64,000 nt of DNA from Parietichytrium sp. I65-24A. Lineage: Eukaryota; Sar; Bigyra; Thraustochytrida; Thraustochytriidae. The stretch is taken from contig BLSF01000034.1 in NCBI GenBank assembly GCA_012862575.1, positions 255,712 to 319,711 of the forward strand, given 5' to 3'. The notes beneath the pieces are model-generated. The model was given only the letters and a program-made list of their open reading frames with translations. It did no database searches and had not been told where the DNA came from. A program made the translations under genes and the position numbers. Below are positions 9,622 to 20,187 of this stretch, piece after piece (the first letter of the stretch is position 1; each line of letters starts with the position of its first letter).

Positions 9622-11070
9622 TTACAATGTTCCAGCAACGGCAGTGTCTCCAACAACCGAGTCTCTAGCGTTGGTGCGAACCGAGAAGGAGTCCTCGCTC
9701 ATGTCGATGTCGTCCTGGGCATTGTTGCTACTAGAGTCCTCAGTGACGGACTGCGTTGAACTTTGTACAAGACGGCTGTAGTAGCCAAGAAATCCGGACC
9801 CACCTTTTGCCCAAAAGTTGATCATGACAGTTGGTTCCTCTTGCTCGACATGGTGGAACCAGCCAGCAGGAAGGTACAAGATGTGCCCAGCAGGAAGGTC
9901 AATGCTGACAAACTGCGTGTTGTCGCGGAGTTTGGTCTCTGGGATAGTACGCGCATGCTTGTCAGCGTGTGGAAGCTTCTTTACCCAGCAAAGTCCTCCC
10001 TTGCAGTTTGGCTTCAAGATACGCGCCTCAGAAGGGGGTGCCAGGAACCACTTCTTGGTGCCGGAAACCATCATTGCCCAGTTATCACAGCAGTCGGAGT
10101 GGAGAGGGGTTGCCTCAGACGTCGACGCAAACCAAAGAGACGGAAGCATCATCGGGATGTCGCTTGGAATGAACGGTGGGTTCTGAATGTTCAGCTTGGT
10201 GAGGGACTTGAGCACAAATTTGGTGTTGCGCGGATAGCTCTTGCCAACTTGGGTCTTCTTGAGCTTCTTGTTCTCCATAAGTGAAGCCACTGCAGGCCCA
10301 AGGTCAATATCCCGCTGGACAATGGCCCCGTACTTGTACAGCATTGGGGAGGAGTTTGGGTAGAGCTCGCTCAACTCTTCGAGGGTCCATCCGGCCTTGG
10401 TGGTGAAGTCTAGGTGGCGCATGGCTTCGAACGGAATGATGACAGGCTGCGACCGATCCATAAAGATTCTGCGAAACTGCTCGACAGTGAGATGAGAGTT
10501 CTTTTTGAGTGTTGGGACGTACAGCTTGGCGGGGTGGTTACGGTAGTAGCGCTCATGGGCCAACACAATCTTGCTGTACTTCCTGATCTTAGACTCAGGC
10601 AGGACCTTGATAATCGGCGCGTTGTCATACTCGACTTGATCAACAAAGATATCACCGTCCTGCTCCTCGTCGTAGTTCTCTTCAGACTCCTGCACAGCAT
10701 CCTCCATGTCGTCCGAGTCGGAGCCGAGGGAGGCTGGGTCCTCGCCGAGGGTATCTTGAGGTGAGACCATCTCGTCCTTTTCTGAGGTCTCCTCATACCT
10801 TGGATAGGACGCGGACAGACCCATGTCCGGCTCAGATGCAGTGTCCTCCTCCTGAGGCTCCTCGCTTTCAATAGGGATCTTTGACCTGAACGCCGTGGTG
10901 GTCACCGTGCCCACGACATTCACGGTCGTGCCGCTATTCTTGTACGGCGCCATAGTGTACAGCAGCACGAGGGTCACCAGCCCTCCCACCACCAAGTACA
11001 TGGTACTCGCGTGGCTCCTGCCCTTCTTCCTGTACTTGCTCTCGCCTTCGTCGTACATCTTGTCAGCCAT
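9622..11070 (-). CDS. Type II membrane JmjC/cupin-8 dioxygenase-like protein
   Basis: The 482-residue product has a short basic N-terminus, one transmembrane helix (about 24-40), a long acidic Ser/Glu/Asp-rich stem (60-150) and a C-terminal JmjC (cupin-8) domain (about 190-430). The Fe(II)-binding facial triad is visible as H324-S-D326 and a distal His in WFHHV (406 or 407). TKKW at about 338-341 lies where the 2-oxoglutarate-binding Lys is expected. This predicts an Fe(II)/2-oxoglutarate-dependent hydroxylase. An uncleaved signal anchor with the catalytic domain after it implies an orientation into the ER or Golgi lumen, as for JMJD8-like proteins. Histone demethylation is therefore unlikely. 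The first ATG is at 11070; the open frame upstream has no ATG. Single exon. Confidence 0.85.
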   Translation of the reverse strand: MADKMYDEGESKYRKKGRSHASTMYLVVGGLVTLVLLYTMAPYKNSGTTVNVVGTVTTTAFRSKIPIESEEPQEEDTASEPDMGLSASYPRYEETSEKDEMVSPQDTLGEDPASLGSDSDDMEDAVQESEENYDEEQDGDIFVDQVEYDNAPIIKVLPESKIRKYSKIVLAHERYYRNHPAKLYVPTLKKNSHLTVEQFRRIFMDRSQPVIIPFEAMRHLDFTTKAGWTLEELSELYPNSSPMLYKYGAIVQRDIDLGPAVASLMENKKLKKTQVGKSYPRNTKFVLKSLTKLNIQNPPFIPSDIPMMLPSLWFASTSEATPLHSDCCDNWAMMVSGTKKWFLAPPSEARILKPNCKGGLCWVKKLPHADKHARTIPETKLRDNTQFVSIDLPAGHILYLPAGWFHHVEQEEPTVMINFWAKGGSGFLGYYSRLVQSSTQSVTEDSSSNNAQDDIDMSEDSFSVRTNARDSVVGDTAVAGTL

Positions 11071-12597
11071 TTCGCCCAGCCGCCGACAACCCGTGATCTC
11101 ACTGCCCACGCTGCGCTATGCACTCTGCAACTCTGCCTCTGCACTCTGCAGTCTGACCAAGGGGACTGACTGATTGACTGACTGATTGACTGTCAATCTA
11201 TTCACCAATGCCACAATGCCACAATGCCACAATGTCACAATATGCCACAATGCCCAAATCGAGGTCGACCAAGTTGGATGACTGGGACGTGGTGCCTGTT
11301 CACATGCTTTATACTCTCTCTCCCCTCTTCTCTCCTCTCATTTCCGTCCTCGCCTTTGCCGGGTCCTCTCTGTTTAAACCATCTACGCTAAATGAGTACG
11401 ACAATTACGATTTGTTTAAACTACATGCCCCAGAGGTGATTATATAGACGCAGGAGTATAGAGTGAAAGTACTTGGAGGGACACTGGTTCTAGTGGGGCG
11501 TCGGTTAGTATTTGGAGTAGGGGATTGCTAGTAGTCCGTTTAGTTCCCTCAGGCTGGCTCCAAGGGTCCCACCGTAGTGTTTATGGTGGCTGGGCGATAG
11601 TGAGTGGGCTGGAGATAGAGCGATCAGAACAGCCGATTGGCCTGTAGCTATAGTTTCGTGTGATATGTCATAGTGGAGGAGATCTGGTTGCAATTACGTT
11701 CCGCAACTTGCGAGGAACAAAAAGGAGCTAGGAATGATCTCCGAGGAGCCGATTGAGCCAGGTGCGTCCCTTGAGAAAGAGTTTTAGTCCTTTTCATAGT
11801 CACTGTCAGCGGCGGAACATCAATCTTGAGTTGAGTGCCCTGCCGTGGGATGTTGCCGCGGAACATCGCGGAACGCTGGAACATTGCGAGACCCAACTAT
11901 CTCTTCTCTTACTGTAATCTTTGGGCTCGTCAACTCAAATCACATGAACAACGAGGACAGTGGTTTAGATTTACTTGTGAAGATTTGACAGCTTGAGATG
12001 AGGCGCCGTCGTATATTTGACGTTGAAACGGTCCATGGAATCGATCATTCGGCATGTTTTGAGTGTTTTGACGGTTTCAACATTTGGATCGACGTTTTTG
12101 ACTTTGTTCAATCAATCATCTTGAAATCAATGAAAAGATCGAGCAACTGCTGCGAAAGCAAGTTGAAAAAGAGCGCTTTAATTTTAAAATCTTGTTCGCT
12201 CAAACAGTTGTTGCTCTGCACGATGATCGTATTCCAAAGAGGTGCTCCATCCGTTTGAGCGGGAAAATTCTCGCAATTGGTGCGGGGATCCGGCCATCTA
12301 CAGGTAAGAGAACGTACATTGAACGTACCCGGGTACTCACTCCCGCTGGGTTCTCCTGAGTACCTGTATCATTCACTGTGAGTGGTACGGTAATGACGCA
12401 TGGTCAGTATTGTCAGTAAGCGCACCGTGTTTCGAGCTGTGAAAGCTGAATTCTCTATTCTGTATTCTTCACTGCTGCGTCACCCTCGCGAAAAACAAAG
12501 AGAAAAAGTGGAAAAAAGGGGATATATCTTATTCTATGTATAACTTATAGAAAAATGTGGCAGCAGCAATGGCCGTTACCTCTGTTGCTTTCAAGTT
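11071..12597. other. Intergenic with minisatellite and possible gene relic
   Basis: Imperfect CCACAATG repeats occupy about 11207-11250, after a TGATTGACTGAC stretch (11163-11190). At 12102-12359 an 85-codon plus-strand frame without an ATG has coding-like composition and a CAG|GTAAG donor-like site at 12303 (see findings). Nothing else is recognisable. Confidence 0.5.
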
Positions 12598-13716
12598 TTA
12601 TACAGCACAGCGCTGCAGGGTTCGCTCGGTTTGGTTCTTGAGAAATTTGTCAATATGTTCCAAATCGCTGCGAATTGACTTTTCGTATCGCTTTCCCGCC
12701 CTTTTGAGCACAGTGGCGGCAAAGAGACGTTCTAAAATTCCAGGAATTCCAGAGTAATTCGGCTTCGCCGGGTTGCCCTGCCTCGAGTTTTGCGCCTCCG
12801 AAGAACCAGGCAGTGACGCCGATGACGGCGAGCTTTCTCCATTCTGTTTCGGCATTTTTTGAAGTTCTAGATGCGGAGCAGGCTCGCTTTCCTCTTTCAA
12901 AGGGTTGAGCGAAGTGTTTTTACTTTCCAAGCCACCAGGTGGAGGGGTGCTGTGAGTTTCACCACAAGACTGTAACTCAGAATTTCGTAATTTCTTGCGT
13001 GGGTTGAAGTCGCCATCAGATCCACTTTGGTCGATAGAGGGTCGCTTGCTGGAGGTAGAGTTGCTCGCTTGGCTCTGGAGAGGAGAGACCGAGAAGACAG
13101 AATTGCGATTTCGACTCTCTTTGGCGACAACAATCAAATCATCGCTAAAAATGGCTTTGAAGAAAGCAACACGATTAGCGCCTTCTCTGTCCACAAGATC
13201 TTCTTCAGAAAGCTCGAGTTTCTTTTGCATCTTGATCTCGTACCCAATGTCCTTGACTTTGGACTTGTTGTGCTTCTTCAAAAGTTTCTCTGGTGTGAAG
13301 TTATTCTTAAGACCAATTCTAAAGTACTGGGCCGCTGTACTTCCACACTCCAGTAAGGAGCAAATCAAGTCCACTCCAGGATTCACTTCAGAGCAGCGTG
13401 TCAGCCGGTACGGAGACCTCAAAATGAGAGCTGCATGAATCAGGTGTTTATATTTTGAGTAAGCGGGGGTCGTTTTCACCATGTCAAAGGTCCTGGCCGA
13501 GAACTGTCTCGCCATCAAAATAAAGCAGGCCCTGGAAGAGCTGACCACAGCCTCGTCTTCTTTCTTGGCCTTCATAATAGAGGATACGTTTGAAAGATCT
13601 AGATACTCCAAGCCCAGTGATTTTCGATTCTTTTCCGCTTTCACTATCACGGATAGCATTCTTTTGCAATCATCGTTATTCGGCAACACCTCGCCGCGCT
13701 TCCCCTCTTGCGTCAT
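12598..13716 (-). CDS. Unknown conserved-looking protein, 372 residues
   Basis: The first ATG is at 13716. The upstream in-frame extension runs through a low-complexity CGCACTTCG repeat (about 13745-13800) and lacks an ATG. Residues about 15-190 look like a folded, mostly helical domain with regular hydrophobic spacing and basic patches. Residues 200-310 are disordered, rich in Ser, Pro and Asn. A helical basic C-terminus (about 315-372) follows. There is no signal peptide or membrane helix. A cluster of basic residues (PRKKLRN) in the disordered part may be a nuclear signal. I do not recognise the family. Single exon. Coding status is supported by length and composition only. Confidence 0.6.
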   Translation of the reverse strand: MTQEGKRGEVLPNNDDCKRMLSVIVKAEKNRKSLGLEYLDLSNVSSIMKAKKEDEAVVSSSRACFILMARQFSARTFDMVKTTPAYSKYKHLIHAALILRSPYRLTRCSEVNPGVDLICSLLECGSTAAQYFRIGLKNNFTPEKLLKKHNKSKVKDIGYEIKMQKKLELSEEDLVDREGANRVAFFKAIFSDDLIVVAKESRNRNSVFSVSPLQSQASNSTSSKRPSIDQSGSDGDFNPRKKLRNSELQSCGETHSTPPPGGLESKNTSLNPLKEESEPAPHLELQKMPKQNGESSPSSASLPGSSEAQNSRQGNPAKPNYSGIPGILERLFAATVLKRAGKRYEKSIRSDLEHIDKFLKNQTERTLQRCAV

Positions 13717-14294
13717 TTTGAGCCCAAGCTTTCCCTTGCTTTTCGTACTTCGCACTTCGTTTTTCGCGCTTCGCACTTCGCTCTTCGCACTTCGTCTTTC
13801 TCTTGCTCCCCGGTTTGGGTACTGCTGATGCCTTTCTGAATTCTGTAATTCTCTCCTCTCATAGAAAACAACTCCATAGAGTTCTTCGCCATCACACTAC
13901 GGCAGGATACTCGCAGTCATGGTCTGCGGAGAGATCAAACAGAGTACTTATGTAGGTACGAGTTCTGTGCTCTATCCTGGGGTGAAAAATCGTCGTTAAA
14001 AATCTTCAGTCCGTTCAACTTCAGCACGTTCGTTCACAGCCTCGAAAGCGCATTCCCTCGTTTGCTTTCGACTGATGATTGACTATGAGTGAGTGAGACT
14101 CGAGGAACTTCTCAAAAGCACTAACTTCGAAACTTGAAAGAATTTTTACTCTTGGTTTCGAAGCAGAGGGTGGCACTCAGTACTCACCACTATGGCTTCG
14201 ATTATGACCATGTGTTCCATGTGTAACTCGGATGCGATCATCCGTTGCTAGTAGCAGTTAGGATAGCTATATAGGAGGGAGTGCACAAGAGGGG
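13717..14294. other. Intergenic upstream of tandem repeat
   Basis: Contains the CGCACTTCG iterations next to the preceding gene and CTGAATTCTG at 13836-13845. A CACTCAGTACTCACC stretch near 14174 is related to the GTACTSAGTAC word. No gene is seen. Confidence 0.5.
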
Positions 14295-15206
14295 GTACTG
14301 TGCGTTACACCATAAAAGTCCTCGTCACGCTATGATATTATATATATATTTGCAGTAGTCGTAAAAATTGTGCTCAGAGAGCTGAGAGAGTTGTTGCACT
14401 CACAAGGAAGGAAAGAGTAAAAATCGCATAAAAAAAAAAACAGATAACAAAAAGAACAAGAAAATGTCGAACAACAAGTGGGAATATTACATAAATACAA
14501 ACAAACAAACGAAAGTCGTTCCGTGAGCCTTCGAATGGCGTTTCGAGTGAGGAAAGAGCAGAAGGGTAAAAAAATTGCCATCGTACTGTGCGTTGCACAA
14601 TAAAAATCCTCGTCACGCTCACATGGTCACGCTATGATATTCCCACTTACAGTTCAACATTTTCTTATTCTATATTTGCAGTAGTCATAGAAATTGTGCT
14701 GAGAGAGCTGAGATACTCGGAGAGTTGTTGCACTCACAAGGAAGGAAAGAGTAAAAATCGCATTTAAAAAAAAACAGCCAACAAAAAGAATGTTACATAA
14801 ATACAAACCAACCAACCAACCAACCAACCAACCAACCAAACAAACAAACAAACGAAAGTCGTTCCGTGGGCTTTCGAATGGCGTTTTGAGTGAGGAAAGA
14901 GCAGAAGGGTAAAAAAATTGCAATCTTAAGAGGTACTGTGCGCTGCACAATAAAAATCCTCGTGACGCTATGATATTATAAATATATTTGCAGTAGTCAT
15001 AAAAATTGTGCTGAGAGAGCTGAGAGAGTTGATGCACTCACAAGGAAGGAAAGAGTAAAAATCGCATTTGAAAAAAACTCAACAAAAAGAATGTTACCTA
15101 AATACAAACCAACCAACCAAGCAAACAAACGAAAGTCGTTCCGTGGGCCTTCGAATGGCGTTTTGAGTGAGGAAAGAGCAGAAGAGTAAAAACATTGTCA
15201 TCTTAA
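14295..15206. repeat. Three-copy diverged tandem repeat, about 270-350 bp units
   Basis: Three copies start with GTACTGTGCG at 14295, 14583 and 14933. Each continues through AATAAAAATCCTCGT-like sequence, a TTTGCAGTAGTC segment, CACTCACAAGGAAGGAAAGA, an A-rich run, a CAAACAAAC/CCAACCAAC stretch, CGAAAGTCGTTCCGTG, and GAGGAAAGAGCAGAAG. Copy 2 is longer because of a CCAA expansion and an insertion near 14620-14670. The minus-strand frames over this region simply repeat each other and are not genes. Confidence 0.9.
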
Positions 15207-15465
15207 GGATATCTGAATATACACAGTCTGAAGACCTGCTTCTAAGAGAACGTAAAGCGTATTTGTCTCGGAATACATCATCGCTTCGCGAAAAAATGAT
15301 CGTCTCAAAACCCTCAGTTTGAGTCAACATCGTGGCAGTCTCCCAGTTCAAGTTCCGCAGTCCCGAAACGCTCCGGAGGGTGAAGGCAGTAAGAGTGTGA
15401 GAAGTGCTTAAATCGGGGTCAACTGGTCGGTAAGGGATACAAGTTTGTCAAAGCCAAGGCCAAGG

Positions 15466-15780
15466 ATGTTTTCCAGCTGGCTACAATTGTCATCGTCGTC
15501 AGCCGACGAGCAAGGCTCCACCGGCGGCACCGAGCAAGAGACGGGGTGCAGCGTTGCACCAGCAGCGGGACTAGGCGCAATTTTTGGAGAGTACTCAGAG
15601 AAGGTCACCGCGCTTCAGCACCAAATGGACGAAGTGATCCCGCGTCTCAATCATGAAATTGAGAAGCTGAGAAATGAGATGGCCAAATTAAAAGAGGAGA
15701 ACGCTGATTTGAAAGTCCTCACTAAAAAGTACGAGGAAAGAGAAAAAAGTTTTAAAAAACTTATGAACGAGGCATCCTGA
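15466..15780 (+). CDS. Small coiled-coil protein, 104 residues
   Basis: The first ATG is at 15466. The N-terminal 50 residues are Ser/Gly/Thr-rich and disordered. Residues about 52-100 form a continuous amphipathic helix with heptad-like hydrophobics (VTALQHQMDEV, then EKLRNEMAKLKEENADLK), typical of a dimeric coiled coil. No known family can be assigned from this. It could be a small tethering or motor adaptor subunit, or a scaffold protein. The coiled-coil composition makes chance unlikely. No signal peptide. A 104-residue single exon just downstream of the tandem repeat array. Confidence 0.6.
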   Translation: MFSSWLQLSSSSADEQGSTGGTEQETGCSVAPAAGLGAIFGEYSEKVTALQHQMDEVIPRLNHEIEKLRNEMAKLKEENADLKVLTKKYEEREKSFKKLMNEAS

Positions 15781-15837
15781 GATTATTGATGTTGATTTTT
15801 GCTGCTTTCATTTTAAAGTGAGTAATGATAGCTTGAT

Positions 15838-15900
15838 TTCATATCATATCATATCATATCAGATTATATCGTATCATTTCATTTCATATCATTTCAGTCC
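15838..15900. repeat. ATATC/TATCA microsatellite
   Basis: Iterated ATATC and ATTTC pentamers. The same TATCA iteration recurs at about 16010-16028, between the two copies of the 106 bp duplication. Confidence 0.85.
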
Positions 15901-15908
15901 TATGCAAT

Positions 15909-16147
15909 CCGGTTTCTTCGAAGTCTTTTGGAGAGTCAAATAGTCCTGCTTGTGCCATTTGTTCAAGCATATCTCAGAAGCTGGCGTCTGCAACTAAAGC
16001 GTTGTTCTCATATCATATCATATCATATGGATCGTTCTATATCCAGTTTCTTCAAAGTCTTTTTCAGAGTCAAAGAGTCCCGCTTGTGCATTTGTTCAAG
16101 TATGTCTCAGAAGCTTGCGCCTGCAACTAAAGCGTTGCTCTCATATA
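15909..16147. repeat. Tandem duplication of about 105 bp
   Basis: Copy A (about 15909-16014) and copy B (about 16043-16147) share TTTCTTC, AGTCTTTT, GAGAGTCAAA-like, CTGCAACTAAAGCGTTG and TCTCATAT segments, with scattered substitutions and a one-base indel. The frame that is open in copy B has a stop in copy A, so coding function is not supported. Confidence 0.85.
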
Positions 16148-16846
16148 TGTGTGGCCTCCTGGCCAAAAAAGCTGTACCGAGCCGGGCTTCGTAGCCTGGA
16201 ATCGACAACGACACGATCAGAAAGCTCAATGCTCGACGACTTTGTTGTGCACACCCAGCAGGTAGCCTCATTGGTTTTTCGAGGAAATCATTTACTCGAA
16301 TACTCGAATAGTTATTTTTTTCTCTTGCAAAAGTAACTTACTGCTGGAGTATACCCTTCGGTGTCGAGGATTCGTTCGATGACTTCTGAGTGTCGATTGA
16401 TGTCCTTGTATTTGTAAAATAGAGAGTCACTAGGAATTCTTAGGCGTGGAGGATCTCGATCGATCCGCACTTTGCAAAAGCTTGATCGCCGGACTCGCAC
16501 AAAAGTCACAAAGTTCTGTCATGCCGACATATCGGTTTCAAATCCAATCAAGACCTAGTACTCGCATGAACAAAACCAAACCTATTCTAGGTTCCGATTT
16601 TGATCGCTGAGCCGGAAAATTGAAGTGTTCTATCCACTTCTATCTTATCTTATCAGATCAGATAGAGCAAGCCGCTACTAAGACAGGGTCAATCCTCTGT
16701 TCGAGAGCCTACGAAAGTGTCCTCAACGCGTACCGACACGGTGCTGAAGGCCAGCTTGACGCGTTTTCCCCACGTACGGGTTCTGCGAGCCCTGTGGTAG
16801 CGAGAGGCGTGGCAGGGTACCCACGAGAAGAGAAAATTTGAGCACG
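16148..16846. other. Intergenic upstream of UBA3
   Basis: No recognisable gene. A minus-strand frame at 16312-16509 has somewhat coding-like composition, but no domain or ATG start that I can support. Confidence 0.5.
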
Positions 16847-18267
16847 ATGAACGGCTTAAGTGGAGTGGATGTGCTGCTCTCCCGGCCGTCAAAGTTCGGG
16901 AACGAAACTGGAGCGCTGGCGAACGGCGAGTTTGCGCCTGGTCAGGAGACGAGAGACTACATCGGCCAGGTGGCCAACGTGCTCGTAATTGGCGCTGGAG
17001 GCCTCGGATGCGAAGTGTTGAAGAATCTCGCGTTGAGCGGATTCAGGAATATCCATGTGATTGATTTGGATACGATCGACGTGACCAACCTGAACCGGCA
17101 GTTTCTCTTTCGGCAAAAGGATGTTGGCAGGATGAAGGCGCAAGTGGCGGCAGAGTTTATCAAGTCGAGAGTTCCAGGCATGAACATATCGTACTCGACT
17201 TGCCCTATCCAGGACAAAGATGAGGAGTTCTACAGGCAGTTTCATCTGATCGTGGCTGGGCTGGACAATATCAAGGCGAGGTAAGTGCACGAGGCATTCC
17301 GGCTCGGCTCCTCTGAGAAGCGATTCTCTCTAACACCGGTATCTTGTGACGCGCTTGTAGGCGGTGGCTCAATTCCCTCTTGGTCAATATGGTGGAGATC
17401 GACGATGACGGAAATATCAACCCCGAAACGATCATTCCCCTGATAGATGGCGGGTCTGAAGCTTTCAAGGGCCAAGCGCGTCTTATTTTGCCAAGGCTGA
17501 CCTCCTGCTTCGAGTGCAGTATGGAGAGCTTCCCTCCTCAGACCCATTTCCCCTTGTGCACTGTCGCAGAAACGCCGAGAAAACCGGAGCACTGCATCGC
17601 TTACATTCTCTTTGCTGTGAACAAGGCTTTGTCAAACCCTGAAGCAGATATCATTCACAGCCAGTTCGTGAAAAAGTTTGGCACGGACAAGCTCGACCGC
17701 GACAGTCCCGACCATATGCAATTCATATTTGAGCATGCTGAAGCGCGGGCGAAAGTGTACAATATTGATGGCGTTACCTATATGCTGACCATGGGCGTTG
17801 TCAAGAATATCATACCTGCTGTTGCATCTACCAACGCCATTATCGCCGCCGCGTGCGTCAATGAAGCCTTCAAGTTCCTCTCTTTCGGATCGCAAAGCTT
17901 GAACACATACTGGATGTACAACGGAACAACCGGGGTTTATAGTTATACGTTCGAGTACAGCAAGAAGGAGGGCTGCCCAGTTTGCGATACCAAGGAGCTC
18001 CGGCGCACCGTGCGTCCGGACATGACATTGCAGCAATTTATGGACGAGCTAACCGCGGATTCTGCCCTGCAACTGGAGAAGCCGTCCATCGCAAAACCGG
18101 GTCTCTCGCTATTCATCCAGAAGCCAGAGGTACTTCGAAAGCAGACCATGCCAAACCTCGAGAAAACCCTGCGCGAACTAGTCTCTTCAGGTGATGTCTT
18201 GACCATCACGGACCCAGTCTACCCACAAGGGACAAGTATCGATGTAGTCGTCGAGTTTATTTCTTGA
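16847..18267 (+). CDS. UBA3: NEDD8-activating enzyme E1 catalytic subunit UBA3
   Basis: Two exons, 16847-17280 and 17361-18267, join in phase 2 to give 446 residues (human UBA3 is 463). The intron (17281-17360, 80 bases) has GTAAGT, a CTAAC branch site at 17330-17334 and a CTTGTAG acceptor. The protein continues smoothly across it (DNIKAR then RWLNSLL). UBA3 pairs with APP-BP1/NAE1 to adenylate NEDD8 and pass it to UBC12, activating cullin-RING ligases. Visible features are the ATP-binding GAGGLG (49-54), the [18 protein letters not shown] segment, the Zn-binding CFEC (194-197) and a later CPVC, and the catalytic cysteine C211 in [18 protein letters not shown]-terminal ubiquitin-fold domain for E2 binding occupies roughly the last 90 residues. 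The first in-frame ATG is 16847. Confidence 0.95.
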
Positions 18268-19693
18268 TGAACTTGTTCAATGAATGAATATTTTGCGTTT
18301 TTTGTTTCCCTTCCTGCTGCTTCTTCGCTCGCGAGAGAGTTGTTCCATCACACATGGCTTGTGCAAAGATGCGGATCACCGCAGACGGCTCCTTGGCCCG
18401 GCCGGGCCAAAGCCATATGGAGGGAGGCACCGAAAGACTAGGCATGAGTTCCAAATTCAAAATCAAAAACTCACAATTCAAATTCACAATTCAGTTTTCA
18501 AAATTCAATTCAAAAACTCATCAAAAATTCAAAATTGGGAAAAACAGGTTATAGAGTTCTACCCTCAGAATGGCTTACCATGTGGTAGTATTTCCTATAT
18601 CTCTTGGAAGGGAAAAAACATGCCGACTGTGAGTAGAAAACCTCCAACGTCTTCGCAACTATGAGAACGACCTCGCTAGCTCTCCGTCTAATAAGAGGCT
18701 AAAGCTACTTGCACACTGTACACAATGTAGCAAAAAACCTAGCTAGCCCAGAGATTTTTTCCTCTTTTGGTGTATCGGTTTGCTACCGCTAATGGTTAGC
18801 CTACCAAAGACCGGTGTTGAGCTGTGGCTCGTTTCTCACGATCATCTGAATTGGTCTTTTCTGGTTGGTTCGTGTGTACCGGTACCTTTATGTATGCGTA
18901 ATCGTGCCTTTATTTACCTTTTATGACATGTAGTTCACTAATTTTTTCTCACCTTTTGCATGGTATTATTGGATTGATTGTCGATCTCGAGACTAGCTCA
19001 AGAAGATTTCGTTCGCTGCCAATATTTTTGAAAAAGGCGTCTCTAGCGGTGACTAACGAATTGTACTATATAGCTGGATGTGCATAATGAAAGTATAGTG
19101 TTAAGGACGCGCTACACTTTCCTTAAATAAGAGCTACTACGGAGCGTCTAATTGCCTTCTACGATCACTCCCACTACCGTTATCTACCGTTTCCTTTGTC
19201 CTAGTGCTGAAGGTAAGAGTTCTGAACTATCTGAACTCCCCGTTTCGAGTTTGGCTTTTCCAATTTTTTCCCCTCCCGTAGTGCCACTATGCGATTGGCA
19301 TAAGAGCCGCCAGAGCAGAACCTTCTTTTGAGACAGGCTTACCGAAGCAGCTATGTACAGCGTACCGCACCGCACTCCCCTCAGTCTTTCCGCTAAAGTT
19401 TGCCCATTCAAGAAAAGAGAAACTGTCTAGCTCTATATAGCGCCGCGCTAGTCCTCCGCTCCTCCCTTCCGGAAAAGGCCTCAGTGTCCTCTGTGGAGAC
19501 ACTACCGTAAGCACTATCCATGCACTAGCCCTGCCATCTTTGCTGTTGGGCCTGACTTGCTCTTTCTTCTTCTTTCCTTTCTTCCTCTCCCAGGCGAAAC
19601 GGCGCGCACGTGCGCGAGGACACACTAGAAGTACTCTAGTGGAGCCAGTAATCTCGCTGCGAGCCGAGCGGACGAGGGGAGCTGCGGTCCCGC

Positions 19694-19732
<39 letters not shown>

Positions 19733-20187
19733 AGGAGAGCAAAGTGGGAAAGGGGAACTTGGAGAGTTGGGCACTCCTCGTGAGAGAGAGAGAGAGAGAG
19801 ATAGAGAGCGAAGGAAAGAAGGAAGGAAGGAGAGCGAGAGGTGCGCGTGGCGCTGGTGGCCTAGCATTTCGCCTGGCCAAGCAGCGCTAGGCGAAAGGCT
19901 GAGAGAGCAGGCGGACACGGTTGCATACTTTGCATACTTTGCATACTTTGCATACTTGCAGTTGTTTGCTGGAGCACAGTGCGAAAGCCGCGTCCTTTTG
20001 GGCTGCCGTTGTCGATTGTCGATTGGCGATTGGCGATTGGCGATTGGCCACGCGGTTGGCGGCTCGATTGGACCCGTTCCGTTTGGGCTTGAATAGGTGC
20101 GAAAGGTTGGCCAAAATCGGACGATCGAGGAGTTGAGCAGGTGAGGAGGTGAGGAGGTGAGGAGCTGCCCACGGTGCAGGCGTGAAA
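18268..20187. other. Intergenic with AT-rich and GA-rich low-complexity DNA
   Basis: AT-rich ATTCAAAATTC-type repeats lie at 18450-18540 downstream of UBA3. From 19690 the strand is GA-rich. CGAGGACAC occurs at 19615-19623. Iterated TTTGCATAC (19921-19958), GCGATTG (20010-20048) and GGAGGTGA (20140-20163) lead up to the next ATG. No gene is seen. Confidence 0.6.
19694..19808. repeat. GA microsatellites upstream of HAT gene
   Basis: Two (GA)n blocks (about 19694-19732 and 19782-19808) lie on the sense strand of the gene starting at 20188, in a region otherwise full of short direct repeats. Confidence 0.9.

Noticed and set aside
14330-15351. Minus-strand frames with repeated FFYPSALSSL-type sequence
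   Set aside because: They are translations of the three-copy tandem repeat and microsatellites, not a repeat protein with a supported start.
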